This document shows positions 1-8,261 of a stretch of DNA of 64,000 nt, in pieces. Under the pieces are notes generated by a model. That model ran no database searches. It was given only the letters and a program-made list of their open reading frames with translations, and was not told the origin of the DNA. A program made the translations under genes and the position numbers. How positions within the stretch are numbered: the stretch's first letter is position 1; every line of letters starts with the position of its first letter. The DNA comes from CAWIUB01 sp963839175 (GTDB lineage Bacteria > Actinomycetota > Actinomycetes > Mycobacteriales > Jatrophihabitantaceae), in contig CAWIUB010000037.1 of the NCBI GenBank assembly GCA_963839175.1, positions 3,426-67,425 of the forward strand, given 5' to 3'.

Positions 1-375
1 CGGTTCATCGCCTCGACGACCTGGGCCGCGGCGCCGGCCACGTGGGACGCGATCTTCCAGCTCGTCCCGCAAGGCAGCACGACGCTGGCGCAGCAGTTCG
101 ACGCGGCCGGGCGCGGCGGCAACTGGTTGGGCCGCCCGAAAGTCGAGTGGAGCCCGATGGCCACCGGCTCGACCACGGGCACGAAACTGGTCGTCGGCGG
201 CGATTGGAAGACGGGCTACGCGGTCGTAGATCGCCTGGGCCTTACTGCCGAGCTAATTCCCCACATGCTGGGGACAAACCGCCTGCCGCTCGGCGTCCGC
301 GGCTTGTACGTGTATTGGAGGTCGGGTGCGGGGGTTCTCGGAGCGAATGCGCTGAGATATCTAGAGGTCAAGTGA
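1..375 (+). CDS. phage major capsid protein, HK97 fold, C-terminal part
   Basis: Reading frame 1 is open from the window edge to a stop at 373-375, giving the last 124 residues of a protein whose start lies outside. The tail contains the pattern AYAVVDRLGLTAELIPH, then a TNR-P-G-RG-YVYWR-GA segment and NALRYLEV at the end, which is the usual C-terminus of HK97-type capsid proteins of actinobacterial phages and prophages. Such proteins form the icosahedral head after scaffold removal. It points to a prophage, satellite or capsid-bearing integrative element continuing to the left. An encapsulin-like protein is the alternative. Assignment is by remembered motif only. Confidence 0.7.
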   Translation, partial: RFIASTTWAAAPATWDAIFQLVPQGSTTLAQQFDAAGRGGNWLGRPKVEWSPMATGSTTGTKLVVGGDWKTGYAVVDRLGLTAELIPHMLGTNRLPLGVRGLYVYWRSGAGVLGANALRYLEVK

Positions 376-441
376 TCTTGACCCGCTGATCGTCGGCGCT
401 TCCGCGCGCGGCCCCACCTTCCGGCCGCGTTGCGGACGTGG

Positions 442-492
442 GGCGCCGACCGCGGTCCCGTCCCCCGTCGCTTTGACTTGGCGGTCGGCGCC
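442..492. terminator. inverted repeat downstream of the capsid gene
   Basis: A perfect 12-bp inverted repeat (GGCGCCGACCGC at 442-453, its complement at 481-492) with a 27-nt loop lies 67 bp after the capsid stop. The flanks (CCCGTCCCC and GGGGACGGG) could pair further. There is no T tract. A hairpin terminator or processing site is the simplest reading. No gene is seen between 376 and 630. Confidence 0.4.
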
Positions 493-630
493 GGGGGGAC
501 GGGCCCGCTCTGTTCGTGCTGTTCCCGCCGGGAAAGCTAGCTGGCGGACGCTCGTGCCGTCAGGGACCTCCGCCGATACGTCACGGCCTCAGCGCTAGAC
601 GTCCTGAGCGCGACGGAGCATGCTGCGCTC

Positions 631-963
631 ATGTCTCAGCCGCCGACGGCTCAACCCGAACAACAGCCACCTCAGCTGACAATCCAAGCGAGGCCAGAGG
701 TCGCCGAGGGGCTGTACACAAATTTTGCGAATCTACGAGAGTCGCCGTATGAGCTGACTATTGACTTCGCAAATGTGGATTTCACGATGAATGTCGGGTG
801 GCTGGTGGCGCGTGTGTCCATGTCGCCCATGCTGGCTGAGCAGCTGTCAACGGTGCTGACGCAAGGCCTGGAGCGTTACGCTAATAGGGCGATAGAACAA
901 GAGGTGGGCAATGGGAGCGCAGACAGACCCGAGGCCAGTCCAGATGACAGTGATGAAGGCTAG
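631..963 (+). CDS. DUF3467 family protein
   Basis: A 110-residue protein with the DUF3467 pattern: VAEGLYTNFANL, then YELTIDFANVDF, then ARVSMSPMLAEQLSTVL with LERYA. The family is small, widespread in bacteria and of unknown function; members are often predicted to adopt a beta-rich fold. The gene is visibly less GC-rich than its surroundings, consistent with transfer together with the phage-like genes at the window edge. The ATG at 631 is used although its nearest purine-rich stretch (GGAG at 615-618) is too far for a good ribosome site, so the true start is slightly uncertain. Confidence 0.75.
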   Translation: MSQPPTAQPEQQPPQLTIQARPEVAEGLYTNFANLRESPYELTIDFANVDFTMNVGWLVARVSMSPMLAEQLSTVLTQGLERYANRAIEQEVGNGSADRPEASPDDSDEG

Positions 964-1087
964 CGAGGTCGTCCCTACCACCGTAAGCGGCACCTTGACC
1001 GTCGACGTTCCTGCCGAGGGTCCCGCGGTGCGGGCTCAGCGTCGCTTGTTTCTCTTGACGTGGCGTAAAGACCATCCAGGCAGCTAG
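953..1087 (+). CDS. possible 44-residue protein overlapping the DUF3467 gene
   Basis: An ATG at 953 (or GTG at 950) overlaps the end of the DUF3467 gene and opens a 44-codon frame ending in TAG at 1085-1087. Third codon positions are mostly G or C, better than in the opposing minus-strand frame over the same stretch. I do not recognise the product. The tight overlap suggests translational coupling to DUF3467 if it is real. Confidence 0.3.
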   Translation: MKASEVVPTTVSGTLTVDVPAEGPAVRAQRRLFLLTWRKDHPGS

Positions 1088-1334
1088 CCGAGCCCGGCGC
1101 AGCTGGCAATCCCCTTTCCCGCCGGGTGAGGCGGGCGGCGAGCAGCCCGCGCTCGTACGCCGCCAGCTCGACCGCGGTGATCCGCCCGCGCATCAACTCC
1201 CGCCGCGCCTCGACCAGGAACGGGTGCGGCTCGCTCATCGCCGGGTGTCCAAGCCGTCGGTCCGGTCGAGCGCCGAATAGCCGTCGTCCTGCCGCGATCG
1301 CCAGCGTGACCATGACCGTGACGATCGTGGCCAT
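975..1334 (-). CDS. small hypothetical protein of mobile-element type
   Basis: A 119-residue frame with a hydrophobic N-terminus (MATIVTVMVTLAIAAGRRLF) followed by a helical, charged segment (EARRELMRGRITAVELAAYERGLLAARL). Its ATG shares one base with the stop of the upstream frame (TGATG at 1332-1336), so the two are probably co-translated. The last third has poor codon use and overlaps a plus-strand frame; the true C-terminus may differ. I do not recognise a family. Confidence 0.4.
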   Translation of the reverse strand: MATIVTVMVTLAIAAGRRLFGARPDRRLGHPAMSEPHPFLVEARRELMRGRITAVELAAYERGLLAARLTRRERGLPAAPGSASCLDGLYATSRETSDAEPAPRDPRQERRRSRCRLRW

Positions 1335-1567
1335 CAGTGGTCTTGCCCGAAGCGCTGCTCGTCGCTGCGCGGGTCGGGCGCCGGCAGGGCGAGCGTCGCC
1401 GCGACGGCGAGCACCCCGTGGCAGACCGCGGTTAGCACCTCGACGATCCGTTCGGCTTCGTCGGCGCCGAGCGCGCCGATCGTGTCGAGCGTCCGCTCAG
1501 CCTCCTGGTAGTGGTGGCTGGCGGGGTTCTTGGTGAGGTTGGCATAGCCGGTCCCCTGCTTCCTCAG
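1334..1567 (-). CDS. small helical protein without a standard start codon
   Basis: The frame ending at 1334-1336 encodes about 77 residues with the pattern NLTKNPASHHYQEAERTLD and then HGVLAVAATLAL. I recall similar small proteins from actinobacterial integrative elements and phages. No ATG, GTG or TTG gives the full conserved part: an in-frame stop lies near 1655 and the best candidate is a CTG at 1567. It is coupled to the next gene by a one-base overlap. It may start on CTG or be a degraded gene. Confidence 0.35.
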   Translation of the reverse strand: MRKQGTGYANLTKNPASHHYQEAERTLDTIGALGADEAERIVEVLTAVCHGVLAVAATLALPAPDPRSDEQRFGQDH

Positions 1568-1623
1568 GTGGTCGGTTAGGCCCGGTCTCGTGCTCGCAAC
1601 ACGCGGCCGGGCCGCTGGGTTAT

Positions 1624-1661
1624 GTGTTGAGCCTACGCGCGCTCTTCGATAGTCTCAACAC
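1624..1661. promoter_or_regulatory. inverted repeat in divergent promoter region
   Basis: GTGTTGAG at 1624-1631 and its exact complement CTCAACAC at 1654-1661 flank a 22-bp spacer immediately before the ATG at 1664. A TAGTCT hexamer (1650-1655) lies 8 nt before that ATG and could be the -10 of a leaderless transcript. The arrangement suits an operator bound by a dimeric regulator between divergent genes. Confidence 0.45.
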
Positions 1662-1663
1662 TT

Positions 1664-2038
1664 ATGAGTCGGGGTCCTGGCGTCACGCAGCGCGCGGCCG
1701 AGAGATACCTCGCCGGCCGGCCACGGGAGCATGCCGTAGTGCGGGCTGACGGGTCGGAGCGCCGGGTGCTGCCCTGGCCGGCTTGGGTGGACGTTTGGGT
1801 GCTGGCTTGCGCCGCGTACCACGGGCATCCCGGCAGCGACGAGTGCGCCGAGGTCACCCGCGCCGAGCTGGAAGCCGCGCGCCGCGCCGTCAAACGTCTG
1901 GAAGCCCGCGGGGTAGCCGAGACCGCCATACGACAACATCCCGAGGGCGGCAGGCAGCGGGTGCTCATGGTCCGTCCCGCGCTGACCGACGCCGAACGCG
2001 ACGCCGAACGCGAATGGGAGACAGCGACAAGCCGCTGA
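1664..2038 (+). CDS. winged-helix-like hypothetical protein
   Basis: A 124-residue protein. The middle (TRAELEAARRAVKRLEARG, followed by a variable turn and a beta-like QRVLMVRPAL segment) has the spacing of a winged helix-turn-helix, and the N-terminus starts GPGVTQRAAERYLAG. Proteins of this shape are common in actinobacterial prophages and integrative elements. It lies directly behind an inverted repeat and could bind it as an autoregulator. It converges on ychF with a gap of three bases. Function is inferred only. Confidence 0.5.
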   Translation: MSRGPGVTQRAAERYLAGRPREHAVVRADGSERRVLPWPAWVDVWVLACAAYHGHPGSDECAEVTRAELEAARRAVKRLEARGVAETAIRQHPEGGRQRVLMVRPALTDAERDAEREWETATSR

Positions 2039-2041
2039 CGT

Positions 2042-3112
2042 TTATCCGTGACGAAACTCGACGACGTCTCCGTCGGCCATCACGTACTCCTTGCCCTCGA
2101 TACGCACCTTGCCGCGGGCGCGCGCTTCGGCCATCGATCCGGCAGCCACCAAATCGCCGAAGGACACCACTTCGGCCTTGATGAAGCCGCGTTCGAAGTC
2201 GGTGTGGATCACGCCAGCGGCCTGCGGCGCGGTGGCGCCGCGTTTGATCGTCCAGGCGCGGGCTTCCTTAGGGCCGACCGTCAGGAAGGACTGCAGGCCG
2301 AGCGTGGCGAAGCCGACGCGGGCGAGCACGTCCAGCCCGGACTCCTGCTGGCCCATGGACTGCAGCAGCTCCAGCGCCTCGTCGTCCGGCAGCTCGATCA
2401 GCTCGGACTCGGTCTTGGCGTCGAGGAAGATCGCCTCGGCCGGTGCGATCAGCGCCCGCAGGTCATCGGTGAACGCCGCGTTGGCGATCTCGTCCGGGTC
2501 GACGTTGAAGACGTACAGGAAGGGTTTCGCCGTCATCAGGTGCAGCTCGCGCAGCGGCTCGGGGTCCAGCCGCGCCGCGAACACCGTCTGCCCCTTCTCG
2601 AGCACCTGCTGCGCCTGCTCGGCAGCCGCCACCACCGGCGCCTTGTCCTTCTGCAGCCGAGCCTCCTTCTGCAGCCTGGGCAGGACCTTCTCGATCGTCT
2701 GCAGGTCGGCCAGGATCAGCTCTGTGTTGATCGTCTCGATGTCGTCCTTGGGGGAGATCGCGCCGTCGACGTGTACGACGTCGGGGTCTGTGAACGCCCG
2801 GATCACCTGGCAGATCGCGTCGGCTTCGCGGATGTGGGCGAGGAACTTGTTGCCGAGCCCGGCGCCCTCGCTCGCACCCTTGACGATGCCCGCGATGTCG
2901 ACGAACGACACGGTGGCCGGAACGATCTTGGCTGAGTTGAACAGCCTGGCGAGGACCGCGAGCCGTGGCTCAGGGACGCCGACGACGCCGATGTTGGGGT
3001 CGATTGTCGCGAACGGGTAGTTGGCCGCGACCACGTCGTTCTTGGTCAGCGCGTTGAACAGCGTGGACTTGCCCACGTTGGGCAGGCCGACGATGCCGAT
3101 GGTCAGGGCCAC
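2042..3112 (-). CDS. ychF: redox-regulated ATPase YchF
   Basis: A 356-residue Obg-related P-loop protein. It begins with a GTG at 3112, giving MALTIGIVGLPNVGKSTLFN with the Walker A motif; G2/G3 follow with DIAGIVKGASEGAGLGNKFL, and a NVDPDE segment replaces the usual NKxD, which in this family shifts preference from GTP to ATP. The C-terminal part carries the TGS-like YchF domain ending in EYVMADGDVVEFRHG. YchF associates with ribosomes and is a negative regulator of oxidative stress responses in E. coli. An upstream ATG at 3145 would add 11 unsupported residues. It is divergent from rmuC. Confidence 0.95.
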   Translation of the reverse strand: MALTIGIVGLPNVGKSTLFNALTKNDVVAANYPFATIDPNIGVVGVPEPRLAVLARLFNSAKIVPATVSFVDIAGIVKGASEGAGLGNKFLAHIREADAICQVIRAFTDPDVVHVDGAISPKDDIETINTELILADLQTIEKVLPRLQKEARLQKDKAPVVAAAEQAQQVLEKGQTVFAARLDPEPLRELHLMTAKPFLYVFNVDPDEIANAAFTDDLRALIAPAEAIFLDAKTESELIELPDDEALELLQSMGQQESGLDVLARVGFATLGLQSFLTVGPKEARAWTIKRGATAPQAAGVIHTDFERGFIKAEVVSFGDLVAAGSMAEARARGKVRIEGKEYVMADGDVVEFRHG

Positions 3113-3280
3113 GGGCGGCCAGTCTACGGCCGCGAAGTCTTCCATCCCTGCTCGACTTGTTCGACCTTCAGCGTGCTGCGGGTCACCTGGGATCGAACAA
3201 CGTGGAAGGTGGCGACCAAGCCCGGCAACATCGCGCGTCGCTTCGCGGAAATGTCGGCGACGGGTGTCAGCATCGGTGCC

Positions 3281-4636
3281 ATGAACCTGACCGCGATCCT
3301 GCTCGCCGTTGCCGCCCTGCTCGTCGGGCTGGTCATGGGCTGGCTGCTGGCGCGCCAGCGGACGGATGCAGCCGGACGCGCTATGGACACGGAGCTGGCT
3401 CGGCTCGGCGCCGCCCTGCAGGCGGAGCGCGACGCGGCGCGGGAGCGCGACCTGATGCAACAGCGGGGCGACGAGCGGGTGCGGGAGGCGTTCGGCGCGC
3501 TTGCCGGCGAGGCGCTGCACCGCAACAACGAGGCGTTCGTGGCGCTGGCCGAGGCACGGCTGGGCACGGCCAAGACGGCCGCCGCAGGAGAGCTGGCCCA
3601 GCGGCAGCAGGCCATCGAGGGTCTGGTGGCGCCCCTTCGCGAGTCGCTCGACCGCGTGCAGGAGCAGCTGTACCGCGTCGAGCGTGAGCGCACCGGCTCG
3701 TACTCGGCGCTGCTGGAGCAGATCGGCACGATGCGCCAGACCTCCGAGCAGCTGCGCACCGAGACGGCACAGCTGGTCACGGCGCTGCGTGCCCCCCAGG
3801 TACGCGGCCGGTGGGGTGAGCTGCAGCTCGAACGCGCAGTCGAGGCCGCGGGCATGACCGAGCACATCGACTACGTCACCCAGCCGACCGCCACGGGCGA
3901 CGACGGCACGGTGCGTCCCGACCTGGTGGTGCGCCTCGTCGGCGGCAAGAACGTCGTCGTCGACTCCAAGGTCGCCTTCAGCGGATACCTCGAGGCAATG
4001 GAGGCCAAGGACGAGGCCACCCGGGCCGGACGGCTCAAGGCGCACTCCCGGCACCTGCGCGAGCACATCAATTCACTCGGTGACAAGGCGTACTGGGAGC
4101 GGTTCGCCCCATCACCGGAGTTTGTCGTCTGCTTCGTTCCGGCCGACGCATTCCTCGACGCCGCGCTGCGGGAGGATCCCGCGCTGCTCGAGCACGCGTT
4201 CAGCCGCAACGTCGTCGTCGCCACTCCGTCGACGCTGGTGACGCTGCTGCGGACCGTCGCCTACACCTGGCGTCAGGACGCCCTGGCGGCCAACGCCGCC
4301 GAGGTGCACCGGCTCAGCCGCGAGTTGTATCAGCGGCTGTCCACGATGGGCGGGCACATCGACAAGCTGGGCCGCTCGCTCAATGGCGCGGTCGGCTCGT
4401 ACAACCAGACGGTCGCGTCGCTCGAGGGGCGGGTGCTGGTCACCGCGCGCAAGATGGCAGACCTGAAGGTCGTCGATCCTTCGGAGGCACTCGAGGCCCC
4501 GTCCCAGCTGACCGAGACGGCACGCTCCACCCAAGCGCCGGAGCTCACCGAGCAGCGCGTGGTCTCGCTGGCCAAGCAGCACCTGCCCATTGGCCAGGCA
4601 GAGTTACCGTCGGCATCCGAAGCATCGGGAGCGTGA
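3281..4636 (+). CDS. rmuC: DNA recombination protein RmuC
   Basis: A 451-residue protein starting at the ATG at 3281: a single N-terminal membrane helix (residues 3-23), a coiled coil (about 25-160) and the RmuC domain with VRGRWGELQLERAVEAAGM, PDLVVRLVGGKNVVVDSKVA and a PSPEFVVCFVPADAFL segment. The domain has a restriction-endonuclease-like core; RmuC limits recombination at inverted repeats in E. coli. A start 36 codons upstream (3173) is possible but would place unrelated residues before the membrane anchor. Confidence 0.92.
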   Translation: MNLTAILLAVAALLVGLVMGWLLARQRTDAAGRAMDTELARLGAALQAERDAARERDLMQQRGDERVREAFGALAGEALHRNNEAFVALAEARLGTAKTAAAGELAQRQQAIEGLVAPLRESLDRVQEQLYRVERERTGSYSALLEQIGTMRQTSEQLRTETAQLVTALRAPQVRGRWGELQLERAVEAAGMTEHIDYVTQPTATGDDGTVRPDLVVRLVGGKNVVVDSKVAFSGYLEAMEAKDEATRAGRLKAHSRHLREHINSLGDKAYWERFAPSPEFVVCFVPADAFLDAALREDPALLEHAFSRNVVVATPSTLVTLLRTVAYTWRQDALAANAAEVHRLSRELYQRLSTMGGHIDKLGRSLNGAVGSYNQTVASLEGRVLVTARKMADLKVVDPSEALEAPSQLTETARSTQAPELTEQRVVSLAKQHLPIGQAELPSASEASGA

Positions 4637-4830
4637 GGCGGGACGCGGTGTTCGCCCGCAAGGCACTCATGTCGGTCCGTGTTTGACCGCAATCGCTCAG
4701 CTTCGCGCGGTACCGTTTGGGCAATGTCCCGGACAGCTCAAGGCGGGTGGCAGCCCGTGATGGCGCGACGCTCGCCTTCCCGAATCGGTCTGGCCCGCGG
4801 CCGCATTCGCCAACAGCGAAGGAGCGCCCC

Positions 4831-5484
4831 GTGGTGAACGCGCCCGCCTGGTCAGGTGAGCCGCAGGGCGGCGGGTACTCCGCATCGTCAGGTCAGTGGT
4901 CCGACGAGGGCTGGGATGCGCCGACGCACGTCAAGTCCGCCTCGGCCGACCCCGCGGCCAGCTACCCGGCCACACCGAGCTACGGCGCGCCGCCGAGCTA
5001 CCCAGGCCCGCCGACGTATCAGCCGGTCACCAGTCCGGACAGCACACCTCACGTCACCGCAGCCGACGCGTTCATATCACGCAGCGCGACCCGCGCGGCG
5101 GCCCGGGCCAGCACGCGCGAACGGGGCATCGCCGGCTGGCAGGCGGTGCTGGTCCTCATCGCCATCGCGGGTCTCGGCGGCGTGTTCGATCTGGTGCGCG
5201 GTTCGTCGGTCAAGGGCGGATTCAACATCGCGCTGATCGTCGCGGCGGTCGTGGCGATATTGATCGTGCGGCGCAGCGAGATGTTCCCGGTCCTGGTCGC
5301 TCCGCCGCTGGTCTACTTCGTCGCGTCGGCCGGTCTGCTCTACATCCGCTCCAGCGGGCTGCACGACCGTTCACGACTGCTCGACGCAGCCATCAACTGG
5401 CTGGTCTACGGCTTCCCGGCCATCGCTGGAGCCACCGCAGCCGTGTTGATCATCGGCGGGGCGAGAATGCTGCTGCGCCGCTGA
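4831..5484 (+). CDS. DUF6542 membrane protein with proline-rich N-terminus
   Basis: A 217-residue protein. Residues 1-80 are rich in Pro, Ser, Ala and Tyr (repeated PSY and PPTY), and the rest forms four membrane helices with the actinobacterial DUF6542 pattern (RGIAGWQAVLVLIAIAGLGG, then IALIVAAVVAILIVRR). The GTG at 4831 follows a GAAGGAG ribosome site at 4818-4824; a TTG at 4717 would give a longer but less likely protein. Function unknown. It converges with ispH. Confidence 0.75.
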   Translation: MVNAPAWSGEPQGGGYSASSGQWSDEGWDAPTHVKSASADPAASYPATPSYGAPPSYPGPPTYQPVTSPDSTPHVTAADAFISRSATRAAARASTRERGIAGWQAVLVLIAIAGLGGVFDLVRGSSVKGGFNIALIVAAVVAILIVRRSEMFPVLVAPPLVYFVASAGLLYIRSSGLHDRSRLLDAAINWLVYGFPAIAGATAAVLIIGGARMLLRR

Positions 5485-5490
5485 GCCCAA

Positions 5491-6501
5491 TCAGCGGTTG
5501 TGGTTGACGGTCTTGAGATCGCGGCGCAGCTCCTGCGGCAGCGCGAACGTCAGCCGCTCCTCGGTATGGCTCACTTCTTCCAGGTCGGCGTAGCCGTGTT
5601 CGGCCAGCCATTGGACGACCTCGGTCACCAGGATCTCGGGCACCGACGCCCCCGACGACAAACCGACCGAGGTCACGCCCGCGAGCCACGCCGGGTCGAT
5701 GAGGGTCGCGTTCTCGATCAGGTGGGCCGCCCGGGCACCGGCCGCCAGCGCCACCTCGACCATGCGCACCGAGTTGGAGGAGTTCGCCGATCCGACGACC
5801 AGGAACAACTGCACCCGCGGGGCGATCACCTTCACGGCGGCCTGCCGGTTCTGCGTCGCGTAGCAGATGTCATCGCTCGGCGGGGACTCGAGTAACGGGA
5901 ACCGCTCACGTAGCTCGTCGACCGTCTGCATCGTCTCGTCCAACGACAAGGTCGTCTGCGAGAGCCAGACCACCTTGGCCGGGTCACGAACGTCGGTGCT
6001 GGCCACACTGTGCGGACCGTCGACGAGCGTGATGTGCGCCGGTGCCTCGCCCGTTGTCCCGACGACCTCCTCATGGCCCTCGTGGCCGATCAACAGGATG
6101 TCGTAGCCTTCGGCGGCGAACCGGCGTGCCTCGTTGTGGACCTTGGTCACCAGCGGGCACGTAGCATCGATTGTCTTGAGCTGACGCCGCTGGGCCTCGG
6201 CGTGCACCTCCGGAGCGACGCCGTGGGCGCTGAATACCACGATCGCACCCTCAGGGACCTGCTCGGTCTCCTCCACGAAGACCGCGCCACGCCGCTCCAG
6301 CGCATCGACCACGTGCAGGTTGTGCACGATCTGCTTGCGGACGTAGACGGGGGGACCGTAATGGTCCAGCGCCTGCTCGACCGTCTGCACGGCGCGGTCG
6401 ACGCCCGCGCAATATCCGCGGGGCTTCGCGAGCAAGACCCGTCCGGCAGGCCGCGCTCCGGCTGCTGGCGAGCCGAGCGTGCTGGCCTGCGAATGCGTCA
6501 T
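5491..6501 (-). CDS. ispH: 4-hydroxy-3-methylbut-2-enyl diphosphate reductase
   Basis: IspH (LytB), 336 residues, last step of the methylerythritol phosphate pathway: it reduces HMBPP to IPP and DMAPP. The three cysteines that hold the [4Fe-4S] cluster are in KPRGYCAGVDRAV, IDATCPLVTKVH and DDICYATQNRQ; the substrate-binding SANSSNS motif is present. The ATG at 6501 gives the usual short N-terminal extension. The precursor it makes feeds the Z-isoprenyl synthase at 16.4-17.2 kb. Confidence 0.96.
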   Translation of the reverse strand: MTHSQASTLGSPAAGARPAGRVLLAKPRGYCAGVDRAVQTVEQALDHYGPPVYVRKQIVHNLHVVDALERRGAVFVEETEQVPEGAIVVFSAHGVAPEVHAEAQRRQLKTIDATCPLVTKVHNEARRFAAEGYDILLIGHEGHEEVVGTTGEAPAHITLVDGPHSVASTDVRDPAKVVWLSQTTLSLDETMQTVDELRERFPLLESPPSDDICYATQNRQAAVKVIAPRVQLFLVVGSANSSNSVRMVEVALAAGARAAHLIENATLIDPAWLAGVTSVGLSSGASVPEILVTEVVQWLAEHGYADLEEVSHTEERLTFALPQELRRDLKTVNHNR

Positions 6502-6587
6502 GCCTCGATGGTACGGATGCGCAGTGAGCGAGCGAGCATCGCACGCGGCGGGTGGCCGCCGCAGGAGACACGAGCGGAACGAGCGGC

Positions 6588-6609
6588 CGATGAGCGCTTG
6601 CGCGAAGAG
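6588..6609 (+). repeat. dispersed intergenic repeat, copy A
   Basis: Contains GAGCGSTTGCGCGAAGAG (S = C here). The same motif is found at 33840-33861 (inverted) and 45137-45158, each time between genes and surrounded by GAGCGAGC-type runs. Confidence 0.6.
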
Positions 6610-6651
6610 GCGAAAAGCAATGTGGACCGCATGGTGGAGGGAGGCGACGTG

Positions 6652-7065
6652 ATGCGGCACGCTGGTGGCATGTCGCAGCTACCCAGCCCGCTGCGGGCCG
6701 CTCTGGGTCTGGTCGTCACCACGATCAACAACGCCCGCACGCTGCCAGCCAAGATCATCGAGTTGCCGGTCCTCGCGGTAAGTACCGCGTTGCAGGCATC
6801 ATTGCGCGCCCAGCAACGCTACGCGGAGCTGGAGATGCGCGGGGACGAGCTGCTCGGGCGATTGCGCCCAGCCCCAGACGATGCGCCCGAGTGGGCCACG
6901 TTCGACGAGCCACCCTCGGCGAATGGCCGAGCGGTCCCGTCGGCCATCGCGCCGCCCGCACCTGCGCCGGCCGAGCGCGCACCTGCCAAGAAAACTCCGG
7001 CCAAGACGGCGCGCAAAGCGGCCGTGCAGGCCGTGGCGGCGCAGAAGAGCACATCCGAGCGCTGA
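6652..7065 (+). CDS. lipid-droplet-associated-type small protein
   Basis: A 137-residue protein resembling the mycobacterial protein found between ispH and xseA: an amphipathic/hydrophobic segment (SPLRAALGLVVTTINNARTLP), then LQASLRAQQRYAELEMRGDELLGRL and a PEWATFDE motif, ending in a Lys/Ala/Pro-rich tail. A very strong ribosome site (GGAGGGAGG at 6637-6645) precedes the ATG at 6652; a second ATG at 6670 is possible. Its stop shares one base with the xseA start (TGATG), so both are co-translated. The link to lipid storage is taken from the mycobacterial relative. Confidence 0.7.
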   Translation: MRHAGGMSQLPSPLRAALGLVVTTINNARTLPAKIIELPVLAVSTALQASLRAQQRYAELEMRGDELLGRLRPAPDDAPEWATFDEPPSANGRAVPSAIAPPAPAPAERAPAKKTPAKTARKAAVQAVAAQKSTSER

Positions 7066-8261
7066 TGGCCAAGCTGGACTCGTCACCGGAGCATCCAGTC
7101 CCGGTCCGGGTCGTGGCTCAACGCATCGGCGGCTGGATCGCCCGGCTCGGCGAGATCTGGGTCGAAGGGCAGGTCGCGCAGCTCACCCGCCGCCCTGGGC
7201 TGGCCACGCAGTTCCTGACCCTGCGCGACACCGATGCCAACATCTCACTCATCGTGACGTGCGCTCAAGGGGTGCTCGGTGAGGACGTCCGCGAGGGCGT
7301 CCGAATCGTCGCCCTGGCCCGACCGGACTTCTACCTCGAACGCGGCACGCTCAGCCTGCGGGCCACCCAGATTCGTCAAGTGGGGCTCGGCGAGTTGCTC
7401 GCCCGGCTCGAGGCGCTGCGCCGCCTCCTCGCCGCCGAAGGCCTCTTCGCCACCGATCGCAAGCGTTCACTGCCGTTCCTCCCGCGCTGCGTGGGGCTGA
7501 TCAGCGGCCGGGCGAGCGCCGCCGAACGGGATGTCGTCGAAAACGCGCGCAGACGGCTTCCGGCAAGCCGGTTCCGGATCGAGAGCGTCGCGACGCAAGG
7601 CACGTCCGCGGTCAGCGAGGTGGTCGCCGCGTTACAGCGGCTGGACACCGATGACGAGGTGGACGTGATCGTCATCGCGCGCGGCGGCGGCAGCGTCGAG
7701 GACCTGCTGCCGTTCAGCAACGAGACGCTGCTGCGTGCGGTGGCCGCCTGCCGAACGCCCGTGGTCAGCGCGATCGGGCACGAGAGCGACCAGCCGTTGC
7801 TCGACCTGGTCGCGGACGTCGCGGCGTCGACGCCGACCGATGCCGCGAAGCTGATCGTCCCGGATCTCGCCGGTGAGCTACGCGCAGTGCGGGATCTGCG
7901 CGCCCGGTCCAGAGCAAGCATTCGTCGCCGGCTGCTGGCCGAGACCGAGCTGATGACCGGCCTGCCGCACCGGCTGCGGCACACCATCCGAGCACGGCTG
8001 CAGCAGGCGCAGGACGACGTGGACGCACAGCGCGATCGCGCCCGCCGCCGAATGATGGCCCTGCTCGGCGCGGCGACCAACGAGGTGGGCCACCTCCGCG
8101 CCCGGGTTCGCGCGTTATCGCCGCAATCGACGCTGCAGCGGGGATACGCAGTCGTCCAGCGGCCGGACGGGGCCGTGGTGCGCGCACCCGCGGAGGCTGT
8201 TGGGCGCTTGCGCGTCCGCGTGGCCGAGGGGGAGTTCAGCGCCGCTAGGGTCAATTCATGA
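7065..8261 (+). CDS. xseA: exodeoxyribonuclease VII large subunit
   Basis: A 398-residue XseA: N-terminal OB-fold (about 8-105), the catalytic core with VGLISGRASAAERDVVENA, VIVIARGGGSVEDLLPFSNE and SAIGHESDQPLLDLVAD, and a coiled-coil C-terminus ending in LQRGYAVVQRPDG. With XseB it degrades single-stranded DNA into short oligonucleotides. The ATG at 7065 overlaps the previous stop and its own stop overlaps the xseB start (ATGA at 8258-8261). Confidence 0.95.
   Translation: MAKLDSSPEHPVPVRVVAQRIGGWIARLGEIWVEGQVAQLTRRPGLATQFLTLRDTDANISLIVTCAQGVLGEDVREGVRIVALARPDFYLERGTLSLRATQIRQVGLGELLARLEALRRLLAAEGLFATDRKRSLPFLPRCVGLISGRASAAERDVVENARRRLPASRFRIESVATQGTSAVSEVVAALQRLDTDDEVDVIVIARGGGSVEDLLPFSNETLLRAVAACRTPVVSAIGHESDQPLLDLVADVAASTPTDAAKLIVPDLAGELRAVRDLRARSRASIRRRLLAETELMTGLPHRLRHTIRARLQQAQDDVDAQRDRARRRMMALLGAATNEVGHLRARVRALSPQSTLQRGYAVVQRPDGAVVRAPAEAVGRLRVRVAEGEFSAARVNS

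Noticed and set aside
2048..3020. Long plus-strand frames across ychF
   Set aside because: They mirror the ychF codons on the opposite strand, a frequent effect at 70% GC; ychF has full family motifs.
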